A stretch of 64,000 nt of DNA from Geobacillus subterraneus (GTDB lineage: Bacteria > Bacillota > Bacilli > Bacillales > Anoxybacillaceae): positions 372,001 to 436,000 of the forward strand of contig NZ_CP014342.1 in NCBI RefSeq assembly GCF_001618685.1, in the 5' to 3' direction. The notes beneath the pieces are model-generated. The model saw only the letters and a program-made list of their open reading frames with translations. It was not told the DNA's origin and searched no databases. Position 1 is the first letter of the stretch, and the number at the start of each line of letters is the position of its first letter. Shown here piece after piece: positions 45,557-55,880 of this stretch. Made by a program: the position numbers and the translations under genes.

Positions 45557-46771
45557 ATGTCAGCCAAACGCCGCTTGTTTACTTCAGAATCTGTAACCGA
45601 AGGACATCCGGATAAAATTTGTGACCAAATTTCCGATGCCATTTTGGATGCCATTTTGGAAAAAGATCCGAACGCCCGCGTCGCTTGTGAAACGAGCGTG
45701 ACAACAGGTCTCGTGCTTGTCAGCGGGGAAATTACGACGTCGACGTACGTCGATATTCCGCGCATCGTCCGCGATACGGTTCGCGAGATCGGCTATACGC
45801 GCGCAAAATACGGATTTGACGCCGATACGTGCGCCGTGCTGACGTCGATTGACGAGCAGTCGCCGGATATCGCGATGGGGGTTGACCGGGCGCTCGAGGC
45901 GCGCGAAGGTCAGATGACCGACGAGGAAATTGAAGCGATCGGTGCCGGCGACCAAGGGCTTATGTTTGGGTTTGCCTGCAATGAAACAGAAGAGTTGATG
46001 CCGCTCCCGATTTCGCTTGCCCACCGTTTAGCGCGCCGTTTGGCCGAAGTGCGCAAAACGGACGTGTTGCCGTATTTGCGTCCGGACGGCAAAACGCAAG
46101 TGACGATCGAATACGATGAAAACGGCAAACCGGTGCGCGTCGACACGATTGTCATTTCGACGCAGCATCATCCGGAAATTGAGCAAGATCAAATCGAACG
46201 CGATATGAAAGAACACGTCATCAAACCGGTGGTTCCAGCGGAGTTGTTGGATGAGAACACGAACTATTTCATCAACCCGACCGGCCGGTTCGTCATCGGC
46301 GGTCCGCAAGGGGACGCTGGGCTGACAGGGCGGAAAATCATCGTTGACACGTACGGCGGTTACGCCCGCCATGGCGGCGGTGCGTTCTCGGGCAAAGACC
46401 CGACGAAAGTTGACCGCTCGGCAGCATATGCGGCCCGTTATGTGGCGAAAAACATTGTCGCGGCCGGGCTTGCTGATAAGTGCGAAGTGCAGCTCGCCTA
46501 CGCCATCGGTGTCGCCCGTCCGGTTTCGATTTCGATCGATACGTTCGGCACCGGCAACGTGTCGGAAGACATTTTGATTGAAGTCGTGCGCAACAACTTC
46601 GACCTTCGTCCGGCCGGCATCATCAAAATGCTTGACCTGCGCCGTCCGATTTACAAACAAACGGCGGCTTACGGCCATTTCGGACGCACGGACGTCGATT
46701 TGCCGTGGGAACGCACCGATAAAGCGGCTGTGCTGAAAGAGCAAGCGTTGGCGTTAGCGAACGGACAATAA
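45557..46771 (+). CDS. metK: S-adenosylmethionine synthetase
   Basis: Makes SAM from methionine and ATP. 404 residues from ATG 45557 ([20 protein letters not shown]); ATG 45548 is too near the GAGGAGG site. Signatures: [12 protein letters not shown] near residue 117 (family signature 1) and [16 protein letters not shown] near 268 (signature 2). The leader carries a SAM riboswitch, so the enzyme is repressed by its own product. Same divergent arrangement with pckA as in B. subtilis. Confidence 0.98.
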   Translation: MSAKRRLFTSESVTEGHPDKICDQISDAILDAILEKDPNARVACETSVTTGLVLVSGEITTSTYVDIPRIVRDTVREIGYTRAKYGFDADTCAVLTSIDEQSPDIAMGVDRALEAREGQMTDEEIEAIGAGDQGLMFGFACNETEELMPLPISLAHRLARRLAEVRKTDVLPYLRPDGKTQVTIEYDENGKPVRVDTIVISTQHHPEIEQDQIERDMKEHVIKPVVPAELLDENTNYFINPTGRFVIGGPQGDAGLTGRKIIVDTYGGYARHGGGAFSGKDPTKVDRSAAYAARYVAKNIVAAGLADKCEVQLAYAIGVARPVSISIDTFGTGNVSEDILIEVVRNNFDLRPAGIIKMLDLRRPIYKQTAAYGHFGRTDVDLPWERTDKAAVLKEQALALANGQ

Positions 46772-46774
46772 CGA

Positions 46775-46818
46775 AAAAAGAGGGGGTGATCGGCAATCGC
46801 CGGCCGTCCCCTCTTTTT
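46775..46818. terminator. Terminator of metK
   Basis: AAAAAGAGGGG / CCCCTCTTTTT with an internal CGGC/GCCG stem; A- and T-rich on both sides, so possibly bidirectional. Confidence 0.9.
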
Positions 46819-46958
46819 CTTTTTGGCTTGCTTTCGCATTGGTTGGTCAGGCGAGCATGACGGCATGGCAACGACTGCGTGATTGACGTGTTTCTCGGCT
46901 GTTGGTTCGTCATCGGCCGCCAAGGGCGATGGGAAACGCCCGACATTCCAGCCGCTCG

Positions 46959-47489
46959 TTACGGCTCGATGGGCCGCTGCTGCCGGAGCGCTTTGTAATA
47001 TTGCCCTTTTTCCACGTATTCGCGGCGGATGCGTTCCATTTCACGGAAATCGTCTTCGGTCAGCTCGCGGACGACTTTCGCCGGCCGGCCGAGGGCGAGC
47101 ACGTTCGGCGGGATTTTTTTGCCGGGCGGCACTAAGCTGCCGGCGCCGATAAACGCGCCTTCGCCGATTTCCGCGCCATCGAGGATGATCGATCCCATGC
47201 CGATCAAGGCGTTTTTGCGAACGATGGCGCTATGCAAAATGACTTGATGGCCGACGGTCACGCCGTCTTCAATGATGAGCGGATTGTTTGGACTTTGATG
47301 CAAAATTGAGTTATCTTGAATATTGACCCGGTTGCCGATGATTGTCGGCGCCACGTCGCCGCGGATGACGGTGTGAAACCAGATGCTCGTCTCCTCGCCG
47401 ATCGTGACATCGCCGGTGATCGTCACATAATCGGCGATAAAGGCGGACGGGGCAATGTGCGGCGTCTTTCCTTTGTATGGATAAATCAT
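46959..47489 (-). CDS. ytoA: Gamma-carbonic-anhydrase-like hexapeptide protein (YtoA)
   Basis: 176 residues; ATG 47489 follows AAAGGAACGAAAGCG and starts MIYPYKGKTPHIAPSAF. Left-handed beta-helix repeats run through the protein, with the zinc-ligand histidines of the gamma class in NSILHQSPN, VGHQVILH (GHxxxxH). The C-terminal helix EMERIRREYVEKGQYYKAL packs against the trimer. Activity as a true carbonic anhydrase is not certain in this subgroup. A long in-frame extension upstream of the ATG is not coding. Confidence 0.92.
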   Translation of the reverse strand: MIYPYKGKTPHIAPSAFIADYVTITGDVTIGEETSIWFHTVIRGDVAPTIIGNRVNIQDNSILHQSPNNPLIIEDGVTVGHQVILHSAIVRKNALIGMGSIILDGAEIGEGAFIGAGSLVPPGKKIPPNVLALGRPAKVVRELTEDDFREMERIRREYVEKGQYYKALRQQRPIEP

Positions 47490-47661
47490 CGCTTTCGTTC
47501 CTTTCTTTATGCAAAATCGTCTGTCTATTTGTATTTTACAAAGTTGTCCGCCGTTCGTAAACAACAGGAAGCGGACTGCAGCCAAACCGGTTTGTCCAAG
47601 CTGCATGGATGGCAATACTAGAAGAGAAAAGAGCAAGGTTTTTGCGCCCGAGGTGAGCCCA

Positions 47662-48744
47662 TTGAAAATTCCGACACATCCGATTGCGTTAATGAAAATG
47701 GTCTATCGCGACGTGTTTCCCATTGTCCACCGCGAGCTTGCCTATTGGCAGCGGCAGGCGGAGCAAATCCCTGACCCGGAACTGCGGCGTCAAGCGTTGG
47801 CGAGCATTGCGTCGAAAACGTTCCATTGTGAAGGCGGTGCAATTTTGGCACTTTTGGCGGGGGAACAATTAGAAGCGTGCATCCGCTTTATCGTCGCGTA
47901 CCAGACGATTAGCGACTACTTAGATAACTTGTGCGACCGGAGCACCTCACTGGATCCGCTCGATTTTCGCGCCTTGCACGACTCGATGCCGGATGCTTTG
48001 ACGCTCGGGGCGGAGCCGTCGAACTATTACCGCCATCGCCGCGAGCAGGAAGACGGCGGCTATTTGCCGGCGCTCGTGCGCACGTGCCAAGAGGTGCTCA
48101 AGACCGTGCGCCATTACGAAACGATCGTTCCATTTTTGCATGAACTGGCCGGATATTATTGCGATTTGCAAGTACATAAACACGTCGATACAAAAGAGCG
48201 CGTGCCGCGGCTGGAACGGTGGTTTGCCCAATACAAAGACGCCTTGCCGCCGATGGAATGGTACGAGTTTTCCGCCTGTTCCGGCTCGACGCTCGGCATT
48301 TTTTGCCTTGTGGCGTATGCGTTTGGCGAGTCGCTGCCGCCGGAGATGGCAAAACAAGTGCGCGACGGTTATTTTCCGTACATTCAAGGGCTGCACATTT
48401 TGCTTGATTATTTGATCGATCAAGAAGAAGACCGCGAAGGCGGCGATTTGAACTTTTGTTTTTACTATCCGAATGAAACGGTGCTGCTCGAACGGCTTTG
48501 CCACTTTATTGAGGAAGCGGACCGCCATGTCGGCGAACTGCCCCATGGCGAGTTTCACCGTTTGATTCACCGCGGCTTGCTTGGGCTGTATTTGTCGGAT
48601 GACAAGGTGAAAAAGCAGCGCGGCTTGCGCCGGTTGGCGCGTCAGCTCGTCCGCGCCGGCGGGGCGGCGTCGCAGTTTTTCTATTGGAACGGAAAAGCGT
48701 ATCGTTTTTGGCAAGAGAAACAAAAACGGCTGTCTTTCTCGTAA
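47662..48744 (+). CDS. ytpB: Tetraprenyl-beta-curcumene synthase (DUF2600, YtpB)
   Basis: 360 residues. TTG 47662 is chosen since GAGGTGA ends five bases before it (MKIPTHPIALMKMVYRDVFP). YtpB is a large terpene synthase, unlike canonical class I enzymes, that cyclises tetraprenyl diphosphate to the sesquarterpene precursor; products modify Bacillus spores and vegetative membranes. Asp-rich motifs SDYLDNLCDRS near residue 96 and LLDYLIDQEEDREGGD near 250 are visible, consistent with diphosphate/Mg2+ binding. All helical, no membrane span. Divergent from ytoA, as in B. subtilis where ytoA/ytpB are close. Confidence 0.9.
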   Translation: MKIPTHPIALMKMVYRDVFPIVHRELAYWQRQAEQIPDPELRRQALASIASKTFHCEGGAILALLAGEQLEACIRFIVAYQTISDYLDNLCDRSTSLDPLDFRALHDSMPDALTLGAEPSNYYRHRREQEDGGYLPALVRTCQEVLKTVRHYETIVPFLHELAGYYCDLQVHKHVDTKERVPRLERWFAQYKDALPPMEWYEFSACSGSTLGIFCLVAYAFGESLPPEMAKQVRDGYFPYIQGLHILLDYLIDQEEDREGGDLNFCFYYPNETVLLERLCHFIEEADRHVGELPHGEFHRLIHRGLLGLYLSDDKVKKQRGLRRLARQLVRAGGAASQFFYWNGKAYRFWQEKQKRLSFS

Positions 48745-48760
48745 AGACAGCCGTTTTTAT
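48725..48760. terminator. Bidirectional terminator between ytpB and ytqB
   Basis: Perfect 13-bp stem AACGGCTGTCTTT / AAAGACAGCCGTT overlapping the ytpB stop, followed by TTTAT and preceded by AAAA. Confidence 0.85.
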
Positions 48761-49368
48761 TTGGGGGCGGATCGGGGAAAAGGAGCGATCTCCGCCTGTC
48801 GCTTTTCGAGCGCAAGAATAAACGGCGGGTCGTTGCGCCGATTGAGGAATTCGTATTTTAGCACATGGACGTGTTGCTGGTCGAGCGAACGCACGTAATC
48901 AAGCAGCGCGTCGCGCTCGATTTTTCCTTCCGGGTGGCCGTGGTAAACGACAAGAACGATGACACCGCCCGGCTTCATGACGGAAAGAAGCTGTTCGACC
49001 GCCTGAATCGTCGATTCCGGTTTGGTGACGATTTGTTTATCGCCGCCCGGCAAATAGCCGAGGTTGAACACGGCGCCGGCAATGCGGCCATGAACATCAC
49101 AGGGAAGCGCTGTGAGCAGTTCGCTATGGCTTTGTTGGAATAACGTGACCCGGCCGTGCAGCCCGCGTTCAGCAAGGCGGGCCGCCGCCGCCGCGATCGC
49201 TTCCGCTTGAATGTCAAAGCCAAACACATGCCCGCGATCGCCGACGCGTTCGGCAAGATAGACGGTGTCATGGCCGTTGCCGACCGTCGCGTCGATGGCA
49301 AGGTCGCCTTCAGTGACCGCGCCGGCAAGCAAAAAGCGGGCAAACGGCAAAATGTTCATCAATGTCAT
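48757..49368 (-). CDS. ytqB: SAM-dependent tRNA methyltransferase YtqB (MnmM type)
   Basis: 203 residues, start MTLMNILPFARFLLAGAV with AGAGGTGG upstream; the ATG overlaps the ytqA stop by four bases. Class I methyltransferase motifs: AIDATVGNGHDTVYLA (motif I), VFGFDIQAEAI (acidic loop), AVFNLGYLPGGDKQ (motif IV with the family NLGYLPGGDK) and VLVVYHGHPEG. B. subtilis YtqB has been identified as MnmM, which methylates nm5s2U34 of tRNA; I recall this from the literature. Coupled to the radical SAM gene ytqA. Confidence 0.9.
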   Translation of the reverse strand: MTLMNILPFARFLLAGAVTEGDLAIDATVGNGHDTVYLAERVGDRGHVFGFDIQAEAIAAAAARLAERGLHGRVTLFQQSHSELLTALPCDVHGRIAGAVFNLGYLPGGDKQIVTKPESTIQAVEQLLSVMKPGGVIVLVVYHGHPEGKIERDALLDYVRSLDQQHVHVLKYEFLNRRNDPPFILALEKRQAEIAPFPRSAPK

Positions 49369-50324
49369 CGGGCCGCCACCTCTTGTTTGTATCGTTTTCC
49401 TTGATAGCTGTTGCGCCGCTCAAGCTCGGCGTCAATGGCGTTTAATACTTCCCATTTATTGGCGCTCCACATCGGCCCGATGAGCAAGTCGATCGGCCCA
49501 TCGCCGGTGATGCGATGCACGACCATCTCCGGCGGCAGCACTTCAAGCTGGTCGCATACAAGGCGGACGTATTCGTCAAACGACAAAAACGTAACAAGCC
49601 CTTTTTCGTATTGTTTCACCATCGGTGTTCCTTTTAATAAATGAAGCGAATGGATTTTGATGCCTTGCACATCCATGGCGGCGACCGTTTGGGCCGTTTC
49701 CATCATCATGTCGTACGTCTCTAGCGGCAGGCCGTTAATGAGATGAACACAGACGCGGATGCCGTGCCGGCGCAATTTTTGGACGCCGTCGACAAAACAG
49801 TGGAAATCATGCGCCCGGTTGATCAGTTGCGCCGTCCGCTCATGGATCGTTTGCAAACCGAGCTCGACCCATAAATACGTCCGTTCGTTCAATTCGGCCA
49901 AATAATCGACGACTTCATCCGGCAGGCAGTCAGGGCGCGTGGCGATCGACAGACCGACGACGCCGTCAAGGCCGAGCACGGTTTCGTATTTTTCGCGCAG
50001 CACCTCGACTGGGGCGTGCGTGTTCGTGAACGCTTGAAAGTACGCCAAATAGTTGCCGTCTTTCCACTTTTGGTGCATTTTCTCCCGGATCGTATGAAAT
50101 TGGGTCACTAAATCATCGGCCCGGTTGCCGGCAAAATCGCCTGACCCGGCGGCGCTGCAAAACGTGCAGCCGCCGTATGCCACCGTCCCGTCGCGGTTTG
50201 GGCAGTCAAAGCCGCCATCGAGCGCGACTTTAAACACTTTATGTCCGAACGTCTGGCGCAAATGGTAGTTCCACGTATGATACCGTTTATGGTCATTGGT
50301 ATACGGAAACGGGTTTGCGTGCAT
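49365..50324 (-). CDS. ytqA: Radical SAM protein (TIGR01212, YtqA)
   Basis: 319 residues from ATG 50324 (MHANPFPYTNDHKRYHTWNY), AAGGAGGG 11 bases upstream. The 4Fe-4S cysteines are in the YtqA-type arrangement CPNRDGTVAYGGCTFC near residue 43 rather than plain CX3CX2C. GLQTIHERTAQLINR and HLINGLPLETYDMM follow the radical SAM barrel. Family members resemble Elp3-type proteins without the acetyltransferase domain. Substrate unknown; coupling with the tRNA-modifying ytqB suggests tRNA as a target (inference). Confidence 0.92.
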   Translation of the reverse strand: MHANPFPYTNDHKRYHTWNYHLRQTFGHKVFKVALDGGFDCPNRDGTVAYGGCTFCSAAGSGDFAGNRADDLVTQFHTIREKMHQKWKDGNYLAYFQAFTNTHAPVEVLREKYETVLGLDGVVGLSIATRPDCLPDEVVDYLAELNERTYLWVELGLQTIHERTAQLINRAHDFHCFVDGVQKLRRHGIRVCVHLINGLPLETYDMMMETAQTVAAMDVQGIKIHSLHLLKGTPMVKQYEKGLVTFLSFDEYVRLVCDQLEVLPPEMVVHRITGDGPIDLLIGPMWSANKWEVLNAIDAELERRNSYQGKRYKQEVAAR

Positions 50325-50481
50325 GAATACCGCTTCCCTCCTTGCTTTGAAAAATGCCGTCATCCTTGCATTGTACCATGGATGGCGGCAAAAAGCGATC
50401 GCTGCCAATCATTGACGTGATACGGATGACGACAGCGGCGCATAGTAAACATGAGGGAACATTACGAAAAGGGGTGAACGC

Positions 50482-50745
50482 ATGGCGACAAGACAATCGG
50501 TCGAAGAGTTTTTGCAGCGGTGTGAAGATGTGATCCGCTTTGCGAAAGAACAATATACCGAAGCGCAAAAGCAAGAGCATTACAACCTCACCGAATATAC
50601 GAACGCCCAGCAAATGCTCGAGCAAACGGTCAACGACTTGGCGCACTTGGCGTTAAGCTGCAACGCCCAGCAGCGTGAGCAGCTGCACCGGATGCGGCTT
50701 CAGCTTGAGCAGCTGCAAAACGAAATGATCTTGCTTGACCGCTAA
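50482..50745 (+). CDS. ytzC: DUF2524 family protein (YtzC-like)
   Basis: 87 residues starting MATRQSVEEFLQRCEDVIRF with AAAAGGGGTGAACGC upstream. Entirely helical and coiled-coil-like (QQREQLHRMRLQLEQLQNEM). The family is restricted to Bacillaceae, function unknown. Located upstream of and divergent from ytqA, as in B. subtilis. Confidence 0.82.
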   Translation: MATRQSVEEFLQRCEDVIRFAKEQYTEAQKQEHYNLTEYTNAQQMLEQTVNDLAHLALSCNAQQREQLHRMRLQLEQLQNEMILLDR

Positions 50746-50833
50746 AGACAGCGGCAAGTGAAAGCCCCGCCATTCACACCGGCCAGAAGGAAGGCAAAGA
50801 AACGGCGGGGAAACAGAAGTGAGGAGGGACGAC

Positions 50834-50998
50834 ATGAAGCGGCGCCTGAAACAAACGAACCCGGAACAAAAAACGCGCAACGGCCGAAACAATAACGATC
50901 TTGAACTGGGCCAAGATTTCGATCCGGTCAAACTGGCGAAAAAGCAGTACGAACAAACGGGCGGACAGCCGATCCGCTCCAAACAGCGCAACGGGTGA
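50834..50998 (+). CDS. Small hydrophilic protein, possibly spore-associated
   Basis: 54 residues starting MKRRLKQTNPEQKTRNGR after GAGGAGGGACGAC. Basic, Asn/Gln-rich, no hydrophobic core; the middle NNNDLELGQDFDPVKLAKKQ is acidic. The composition resembles minor small acid-soluble spore proteins, but I cannot assign it. A near-perfect ribosome binding site and a terminator right after support a real gene. Confidence 0.7.
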   Translation: MKRRLKQTNPEQKTRNGRNNNDLELGQDFDPVKLAKKQYEQTGGQPIRSKQRNG

Positions 50999-51007
50999 GG
51001 TACGTTA

Positions 51008-51045
51008 AACAACGAGGGGGCATCCTGCTGCCCTCGTTGTTTATT
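51008..51045 (+). terminator. Terminator of the small hydrophilic protein gene
   Basis: AACAACGAGGG / CCCTCGTTGTT stem followed by TATTATG, ten bases past the stop. Confidence 0.8.
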
Positions 51046-51129
51046 ATGACGTTTTTGATTGCTTTTTTCTCCTTTCCCCCCTACAATTAGTTTGGGAACC
51101 GAAAGAAATGAAGCAAAGGATGATGACCG

Positions 51130-52329
51130 ATGCCCCGTGCGCTTTGGTGGCTGCTTGTCGGTATGGCGCTTAATGTGACAGGGGGGTCTTTTTTATGGCC
51201 GCTCAATACGATTTATTTGCACGAACAGCTTGGCCAGCCGCTTGCGGTGGCGGGCGCGGTGCTGATGCTCAACTCCGGCGGCAGCGTCGTCGGCAGCATA
51301 GTCGGCGGTGTTTTGTTTGACCGGATCGGCGGGTTTCGCTCCCTCCTTGCCGGGGCCTGTTTGACGATGGCGGCCTCGGCCGGCTTGAGCGTTTGGCACG
51401 GCTGGCCGCATTATGCGATGTTTTTGGCGCTGCTTGGCATCGGCAGCGGCATCGTTTTTCCGGTGGCATCGGCGTATGCGGGCGCGATTTGGCCGGAAGG
51501 GGGACGGCGGGCGTTCAACGCCTTGTATGTGGCGCAAAACGTCGGGGTCGCCATCGGTTCGGCGCTCGGCGGGCTTGTCGCCTCCTATTCCTTTTCGTTC
51601 GTGTTTTTCGCCAATCTGTTGCTCTATGTCGCGTTTTTGGTGATCGTCACGGCCGGCTTGCGGCGCATCCCGCTTTTGCCCGCACCGAGAACGAAACGAT
51701 CCCGAGAAGTGGAAAAACCGCCATCCCGCGCCGTCGGGTGGGCGCTCGCTCTCCTTTGCGGCGGCTATGGGTTGTGCTGGGTGAGCTATGTGCAATGGTC
51801 GACGACGATCGCCGTTTATACCCGGGAACTTCATTTGCCGGTCCATCAATACAGCTTGCTTTGGACGATCAACGGCGCGTTGATCGTCTTGGCGCAGCCG
51901 GTGCTGTCGCGGGTGATCCGCCGCTTCATGCCGGGGATGAAGCGGCAAATGGTGATCGGGTTTGCCATTTTCGCCGTTTCGTTTGCCATGCTGTTTGACG
52001 CCGATTCGCTCGGTGAGTTTGCCGCTTCGATGGTGGTCCTCACCATCGCCGAGATGATCGTCTGGCCGGCGATTCCGGCAGTCGTGAGCGGGCTCGCGCC
52101 GCAAGGGAAGGCCGGATTTTACCAAGGAATCGTCAACGGCACGGCTACGGCCGGACGGATGATCGGGCCGGTCATCGGCGGGTGGGCGGCTGACACCTTA
52201 GGCATGAAGCCGCTCATCGGGCTGCTCGTCGCGTTTGCGTTGTTGGCGGTTGCCGCGGCGCTGTTGTACGACCGCTGGCTGCCAAAGCCGACAGAGAAGA
52301 CCGGGAAAAAAACAGCAGCGACGATATAG
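51130..52329 (+). CDS. yttB: MFS transporter (YttB-like)
   Basis: 399 residues with 12 predicted helices; start MPRALWWLLVGMALNVTGGS. The MFS signature between helices 2 and 3 is GGVLFDRIGGFRSLL. The group includes quinolone/multidrug exporters, but no substrate can be assigned. It precedes leuS, the place of yttB in B. subtilis. The leuS leader starts about 50 bases downstream; no clear terminator separates them. Confidence 0.85.
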   Translation: MPRALWWLLVGMALNVTGGSFLWPLNTIYLHEQLGQPLAVAGAVLMLNSGGSVVGSIVGGVLFDRIGGFRSLLAGACLTMAASAGLSVWHGWPHYAMFLALLGIGSGIVFPVASAYAGAIWPEGGRRAFNALYVAQNVGVAIGSALGGLVASYSFSFVFFANLLLYVAFLVIVTAGLRRIPLLPAPRTKRSREVEKPPSRAVGWALALLCGGYGLCWVSYVQWSTTIAVYTRELHLPVHQYSLLWTINGALIVLAQPVLSRVIRRFMPGMKRQMVIGFAIFAVSFAMLFDADSLGEFAASMVVLTIAEMIVWPAIPAVVSGLAPQGKAGFYQGIVNGTATAGRMIGPVIGGWAADTLGMKPLIGLLVAFALLAVAAALLYDRWLPKPTEKTGKKTAATI

Positions 52330-52374
52330 GTTTCGGCTTGCAATCGATCGACAAATTTTTTAAAATAATAATTA

Positions 52375-52650
52375 AATTTGTCATTTCGGACGCAAAGAAA
52401 CGTGCGAATAACGGTGAAGAGGAGCAGTAGCGGGCCTGGCGGACGGCAGAGAGTTGACGGCTGGTGCGAGTCAACCGAAGCGGGCTCGTGAACTCGCCTC
52501 GGAGTTGCCGGCGCGAACAGCGCTGCTTACTAACGCCGGCCGTGAATCCGCGTTAAGGAACAAAGCGGGTGCGCCATAGGCGCGCCAAAAAGGGTGGTAC
52601 CGCGGGAAGTGTGCCTCTCGTCCCTTTTCATGGGGATGGGGGGTTTTTTT
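52375..52650 (+). ncRNA. T-box leader (tRNA-Leu sensing) of leuS
   Basis: The invariant T-box sequence AGGGTGGTACCGCG is at 52591-52604. A long structured leader precedes it, with the AGTTGACGGC/GAGTCAACC stem-I region and a likely CTC (Leu) specifier in GTGAACTCGCC. A GC-rich terminator followed by seven Ts (52644-52650) comes next. Uncharged tRNA-Leu should promote readthrough into leuS. Confidence 0.92.
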
Positions 52651-52704
52651 ATACATATTTCCGTCAATGATGCAAATGCAGAAACCGATAGGAGGAGTAT
52701 GACG

Positions 52705-55122
52705 ATGAGTTTCAACCATCGCGAAATCGAGAAAAAATGGCAAAATTATTGGGAAGAGCAGAAGACGTTCCGCACCCCGGATGAAAGCGACAAACCGAAG
52801 TTTTACGTGTTGGATATGTTTCCGTATCCGTCCGGCGCCGGCTTGCACGTCGGCCATCCGGAAGGGTATACGGCGACTGACATTTTGGCGCGCATGAAGC
52901 GGATGCAAGGGTACAACGTCCTTCACCCGATGGGCTGGGACGCGTTCGGGCTGCCGGCCGAGCAATATGCGCTTGATACCGGCAACGACCCGGCCGAGTT
53001 TACGCAAAAAAACATCGACAATTTCCGCCGGCAAATTAAGTCGCTTGGTTTTTCGTATGATTGGGATCGGGAAATTAACACGACCGACCCGAACTATTAC
53101 AAATGGACGCAATGGATTTTCTTGAAGCTGTACGAAAAAGGGCTTGCGTATATAGATGAGGTGCCGGTCAACTGGTGTCCGGCGCTCGGCACGGTGCTGG
53201 CAAACGAGGAAGTCATCAACGGCCGCAGCGAGCGCGGCGGGCATCCGGTCATCCGCAAGCCGATGCGGCAATGGATGCTGAAAATTACGGCTTATGCCGA
53301 CCGGCTGCTCGAAGATTTAGAAGAGCTCGACTGGCCGGAAAGCATCAAGGAGATGCAGCGCAACTGGATCGGCCGCTCGGAAGGGGCGGAAATCGAGTTT
53401 GCTGTCGACGGCCATGACGAGTCGTTCACGGTGTTTACGACGCGGCCGGATACGCTGTTTGGCGCAACGTACACGGTGCTGGCGCCGGAGCATCCGCTCG
53501 TTGAGAAAATTACAACGCCGGAGCAAAAACAAGCCGTTGACGCCTACTTGAAGGAAGTGCAAAGCAAAAGCGACCTCGAGCGCACCGACTTGGCGAAAGA
53601 AAAGACGGGCGTATTCACCGGTGCGTACGCCGTTCATCCAGTGACCGGCGCTCGGCTTCCGATTTGGATCGCCGACTACGTGTTGATGGGCTACGGCACG
53701 GGGGCGATCATGGCCGTCCCGGCGCACGATGAGCGCGACTATGAGTTCGCGAAAACATTCAACTTGCCGATCAAAGAAGTCGTGGCCGGCGGGAATGTCG
53801 AAAACGAGCCGTACACCGGCGACGGGGAGCACATCCACTCCGAGTTTTTGAACGGCTTGAACAAACAAGAAGCGATCGAAAAAATGATCGCGTGGCTTGA
53901 AGAGCATGGAAAAGGGCGGAAAAAAGTGTCGTACCGGCTGCGCGACTGGCTGTTCAGCCGTCAGCGCTACTGGGGCGAGCCGATTCCGGTCATCCATTGG
54001 GAAGACGGAACGATGACGACCGTGCCGGAGGAAGAATTGCCGCTTGTCCTGCCGAAAACGGATGAAATCCGTCCGTCGGGAACGGGCGAATCGCCGCTTG
54101 CCAACATCGAAGAATGGGTCAACGTCGTCGACCCGAAAACGGGCAAAAAAGGGCGGCGTGAGACGAACACGATGCCGCAATGGGCGGGAAGCTGCTGGTA
54201 TTATTTGCGCTACATCGATCCGCATAACGACAAACAGCTCGCCGATCCGGAAAAATTGAAACAATGGCTGCCGGTTGACGTCTACATCGGCGGGGCAGAG
54301 CATGCGGTGTTGCACTTGCTGTACGCCCGCTTCTGGCATAAAGTGCTGTACGACCTTGGCATCGTGCCGACGAAAGAGCCGTTCCAAAAGCTGTTTAACC
54401 AAGGGATGATTTTAGGCGAAAACAACGAAAAAATGAGCAAATCAAAAGGCAACGTCGTCAATCCGGACGATATCGTCGAAAGCCATGGCGCCGATACGCT
54501 CCGGTTGTACGAAATGTTCATGGGGCCGCTTGAAGCGTCGATCGCCTGGTCGACGAAAGGGCTTGACGGAGCGCGCCGGTTTTTGGACCGCGTCTGGCGT
54601 CTGTTTGTCACTGAAAATGGCGAACTGAACCCGAACATCGTCGACGAGCCGGCGAACGACCAGCTTGAGCGCGTCTATCATCAAACGGTGAAAAAAGTGA
54701 CGGAAGACTACGAAGCCTTGCGCTTCAACACCGCCATCTCACAGCTGATGGTGTTCATTAACGAAGCGTATAAAGCCGAGCAGATGAAAAAAGAATATAT
54801 GGAAGGGTTCGTCAAGCTTTTATCGCCGGTTTGCCCGCATATCGGCGAAGAGCTGTGGCAAAAGCTTGGCCACACGGACACGATCGCTTATGAATCGTGG
54901 CCGGCGTATGACGAAGCAAAACTGGTCGAAGACGTCGTGGAAATCGTCGTCCAAATCAACGGCAAAGTGCGGGCGAAGCTCAACGTGCCGGCTGACTTAT
55001 CGAAAGAGGCGCTCGAAGAACGGGCGCTTGCCGATGAAAAAATCAAAGAGCAGCTTCAAGGCAAAACGGTGCGCAAAGTGATCGCCGTCCCCGGCAAGCT
55101 CGTCAATATCGTTGCCAACTAA
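52705..55122 (+). CDS. leuS: Leucyl-tRNA synthetase
   Basis: 805 residues from ATG 52705 ([19 protein letters not shown]), seven bases after AGGAGGAG; ATG 52699 is too close to that site. Class I signature HVGHP (HIGH-type) lies in [18 protein letters not shown] near residue 47; KMSKS is in [13 protein letters not shown] near 576. The CP1 editing domain occupies roughly residues 220-420 ([27 protein letters not shown]). Complete, with T-box control upstream. Confidence 0.98.
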   Translation: MSFNHREIEKKWQNYWEEQKTFRTPDESDKPKFYVLDMFPYPSGAGLHVGHPEGYTATDILARMKRMQGYNVLHPMGWDAFGLPAEQYALDTGNDPAEFTQKNIDNFRRQIKSLGFSYDWDREINTTDPNYYKWTQWIFLKLYEKGLAYIDEVPVNWCPALGTVLANEEVINGRSERGGHPVIRKPMRQWMLKITAYADRLLEDLEELDWPESIKEMQRNWIGRSEGAEIEFAVDGHDESFTVFTTRPDTLFGATYTVLAPEHPLVEKITTPEQKQAVDAYLKEVQSKSDLERTDLAKEKTGVFTGAYAVHPVTGARLPIWIADYVLMGYGTGAIMAVPAHDERDYEFAKTFNLPIKEVVAGGNVENEPYTGDGEHIHSEFLNGLNKQEAIEKMIAWLEEHGKGRKKVSYRLRDWLFSRQRYWGEPIPVIHWEDGTMTTVPEEELPLVLPKTDEIRPSGTGESPLANIEEWVNVVDPKTGKKGRRETNTMPQWAGSCWYYLRYIDPHNDKQLADPEKLKQWLPVDVYIGGAEHAVLHLLYARFWHKVLYDLGIVPTKEPFQKLFNQGMILGENNEKMSKSKGNVVNPDDIVESHGADTLRLYEMFMGPLEASIAWSTKGLDGARRFLDRVWRLFVTENGELNPNIVDEPANDQLERVYHQTVKKVTEDYEALRFNTAISQLMVFINEAYKAEQMKKEYMEGFVKLLSPVCPHIGEELWQKLGHTDTIAYESWPAYDEAKLVEDVVEIVVQINGKVRAKLNVPADLSKEALEERALADEKIKEQLQGKTVRKVIAVPGKLVNIVAN

Positions 55123-55185
55123 CAAGACGGGCGGGACGGCGGGTCCGCCGCCCCCCTCTTATACGGATGAAAGGAGCGAACTTGG

Positions 55186-55500
55186 ATGGAAGAAATCAAA
55201 GAGATCACTCCGGCCGAGGTGAAGGAAAAGCTTGAACGCGGTGAAAAGCTGAACATTGTCGATGTGCGCGAAGACGAGGAAGTCGCCTTCGGCATGATTC
55301 CGGGCGCCAAACATATCAAAATGGGTGACATCCCGAACCGGTTGGATGAACTCGATAAAAACGAAGAATACATTTTCGTCTGCCGCTCCGGGCGGCGGAG
55401 CGAAAACGTCTGCCATTACTTGCAGGAGCTCGGCTACCGCGTCCGCAACATGACCGGCGGCATGCTCGAGTGGGAAGGGGAAACGGTGCCGAAGCAATAA
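55186..55500 (+). CDS. ytwF: Single-domain rhodanese (YtwF-like sulfurtransferase)
   Basis: 104 residues starting MEEIKEITPAEVKEKLERGE after AAAGGAGCGAACTTGG. Rhodanese pattern: LNIVDVREDEEVAFGMIPGAKHI and the active-site loop FVCRSGRRSENV, with the catalytic Cys near residue 67. Carries persulfide sulfur for thiolation or detoxification. Follows leuS as in B. subtilis. Confidence 0.93.
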   Translation: MEEIKEITPAEVKEKLERGEKLNIVDVREDEEVAFGMIPGAKHIKMGDIPNRLDELDKNEEYIFVCRSGRRSENVCHYLQELGYRVRNMTGGMLEWEGETVPKQ

Positions 55501-55736
55501 TGGTCCCGCCTTCACCCGGTTATGATGACCGTCCGCCTTCCACTCAGCATTCGCCCACGGGGTCGGGGTGAAAGAAGCGGCGAAAGACGAGCATCCGCCG
55601 CCGACCGTGATCGCTCTTTAACCCGCTGCCCGATGGAAGTAGGGCGGATGGGGCTGACCCAAAAGGTCGTCTGCCTTTAAGATAGGAGCAACATATAGTG
55701 TGTCAGAAACAATCAGCACGTATATATAGCGGCGAA

Positions 55737-55764
55737 AGGGGGGCCTAATCCTTTTTGGCCCCCT
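55737..55764. terminator. Hairpin in the gene-free stretch
   Basis: Stem AGGGGGCC / GGCCCCCT with a loop containing CTTTTT. Stable but the T-run is in the loop, so its role is unclear. Confidence 0.35.
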
Positions 55765-55838
55765 CAATTAGCGACGCGTTCATTCCATCGTGAGAGACAC
55801 GGCCTCAAGGAAGGGTTCGGCGCGCGTGTCATCGTGAG

Positions 55839-55880
55839 AACAAGGGGGTCCCGCTTCATATGGGACACCCTCGTTTTTTG
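55839..55880 (+). terminator. Terminator-like hairpin upstream of cse60
   Basis: AACAAGGGGGTCCC / GGGACACCCTCGTT (two mismatches) followed by TTTTTGTTTTTT. Strong T-tract; no obvious gene directly before it. Confidence 0.7.
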
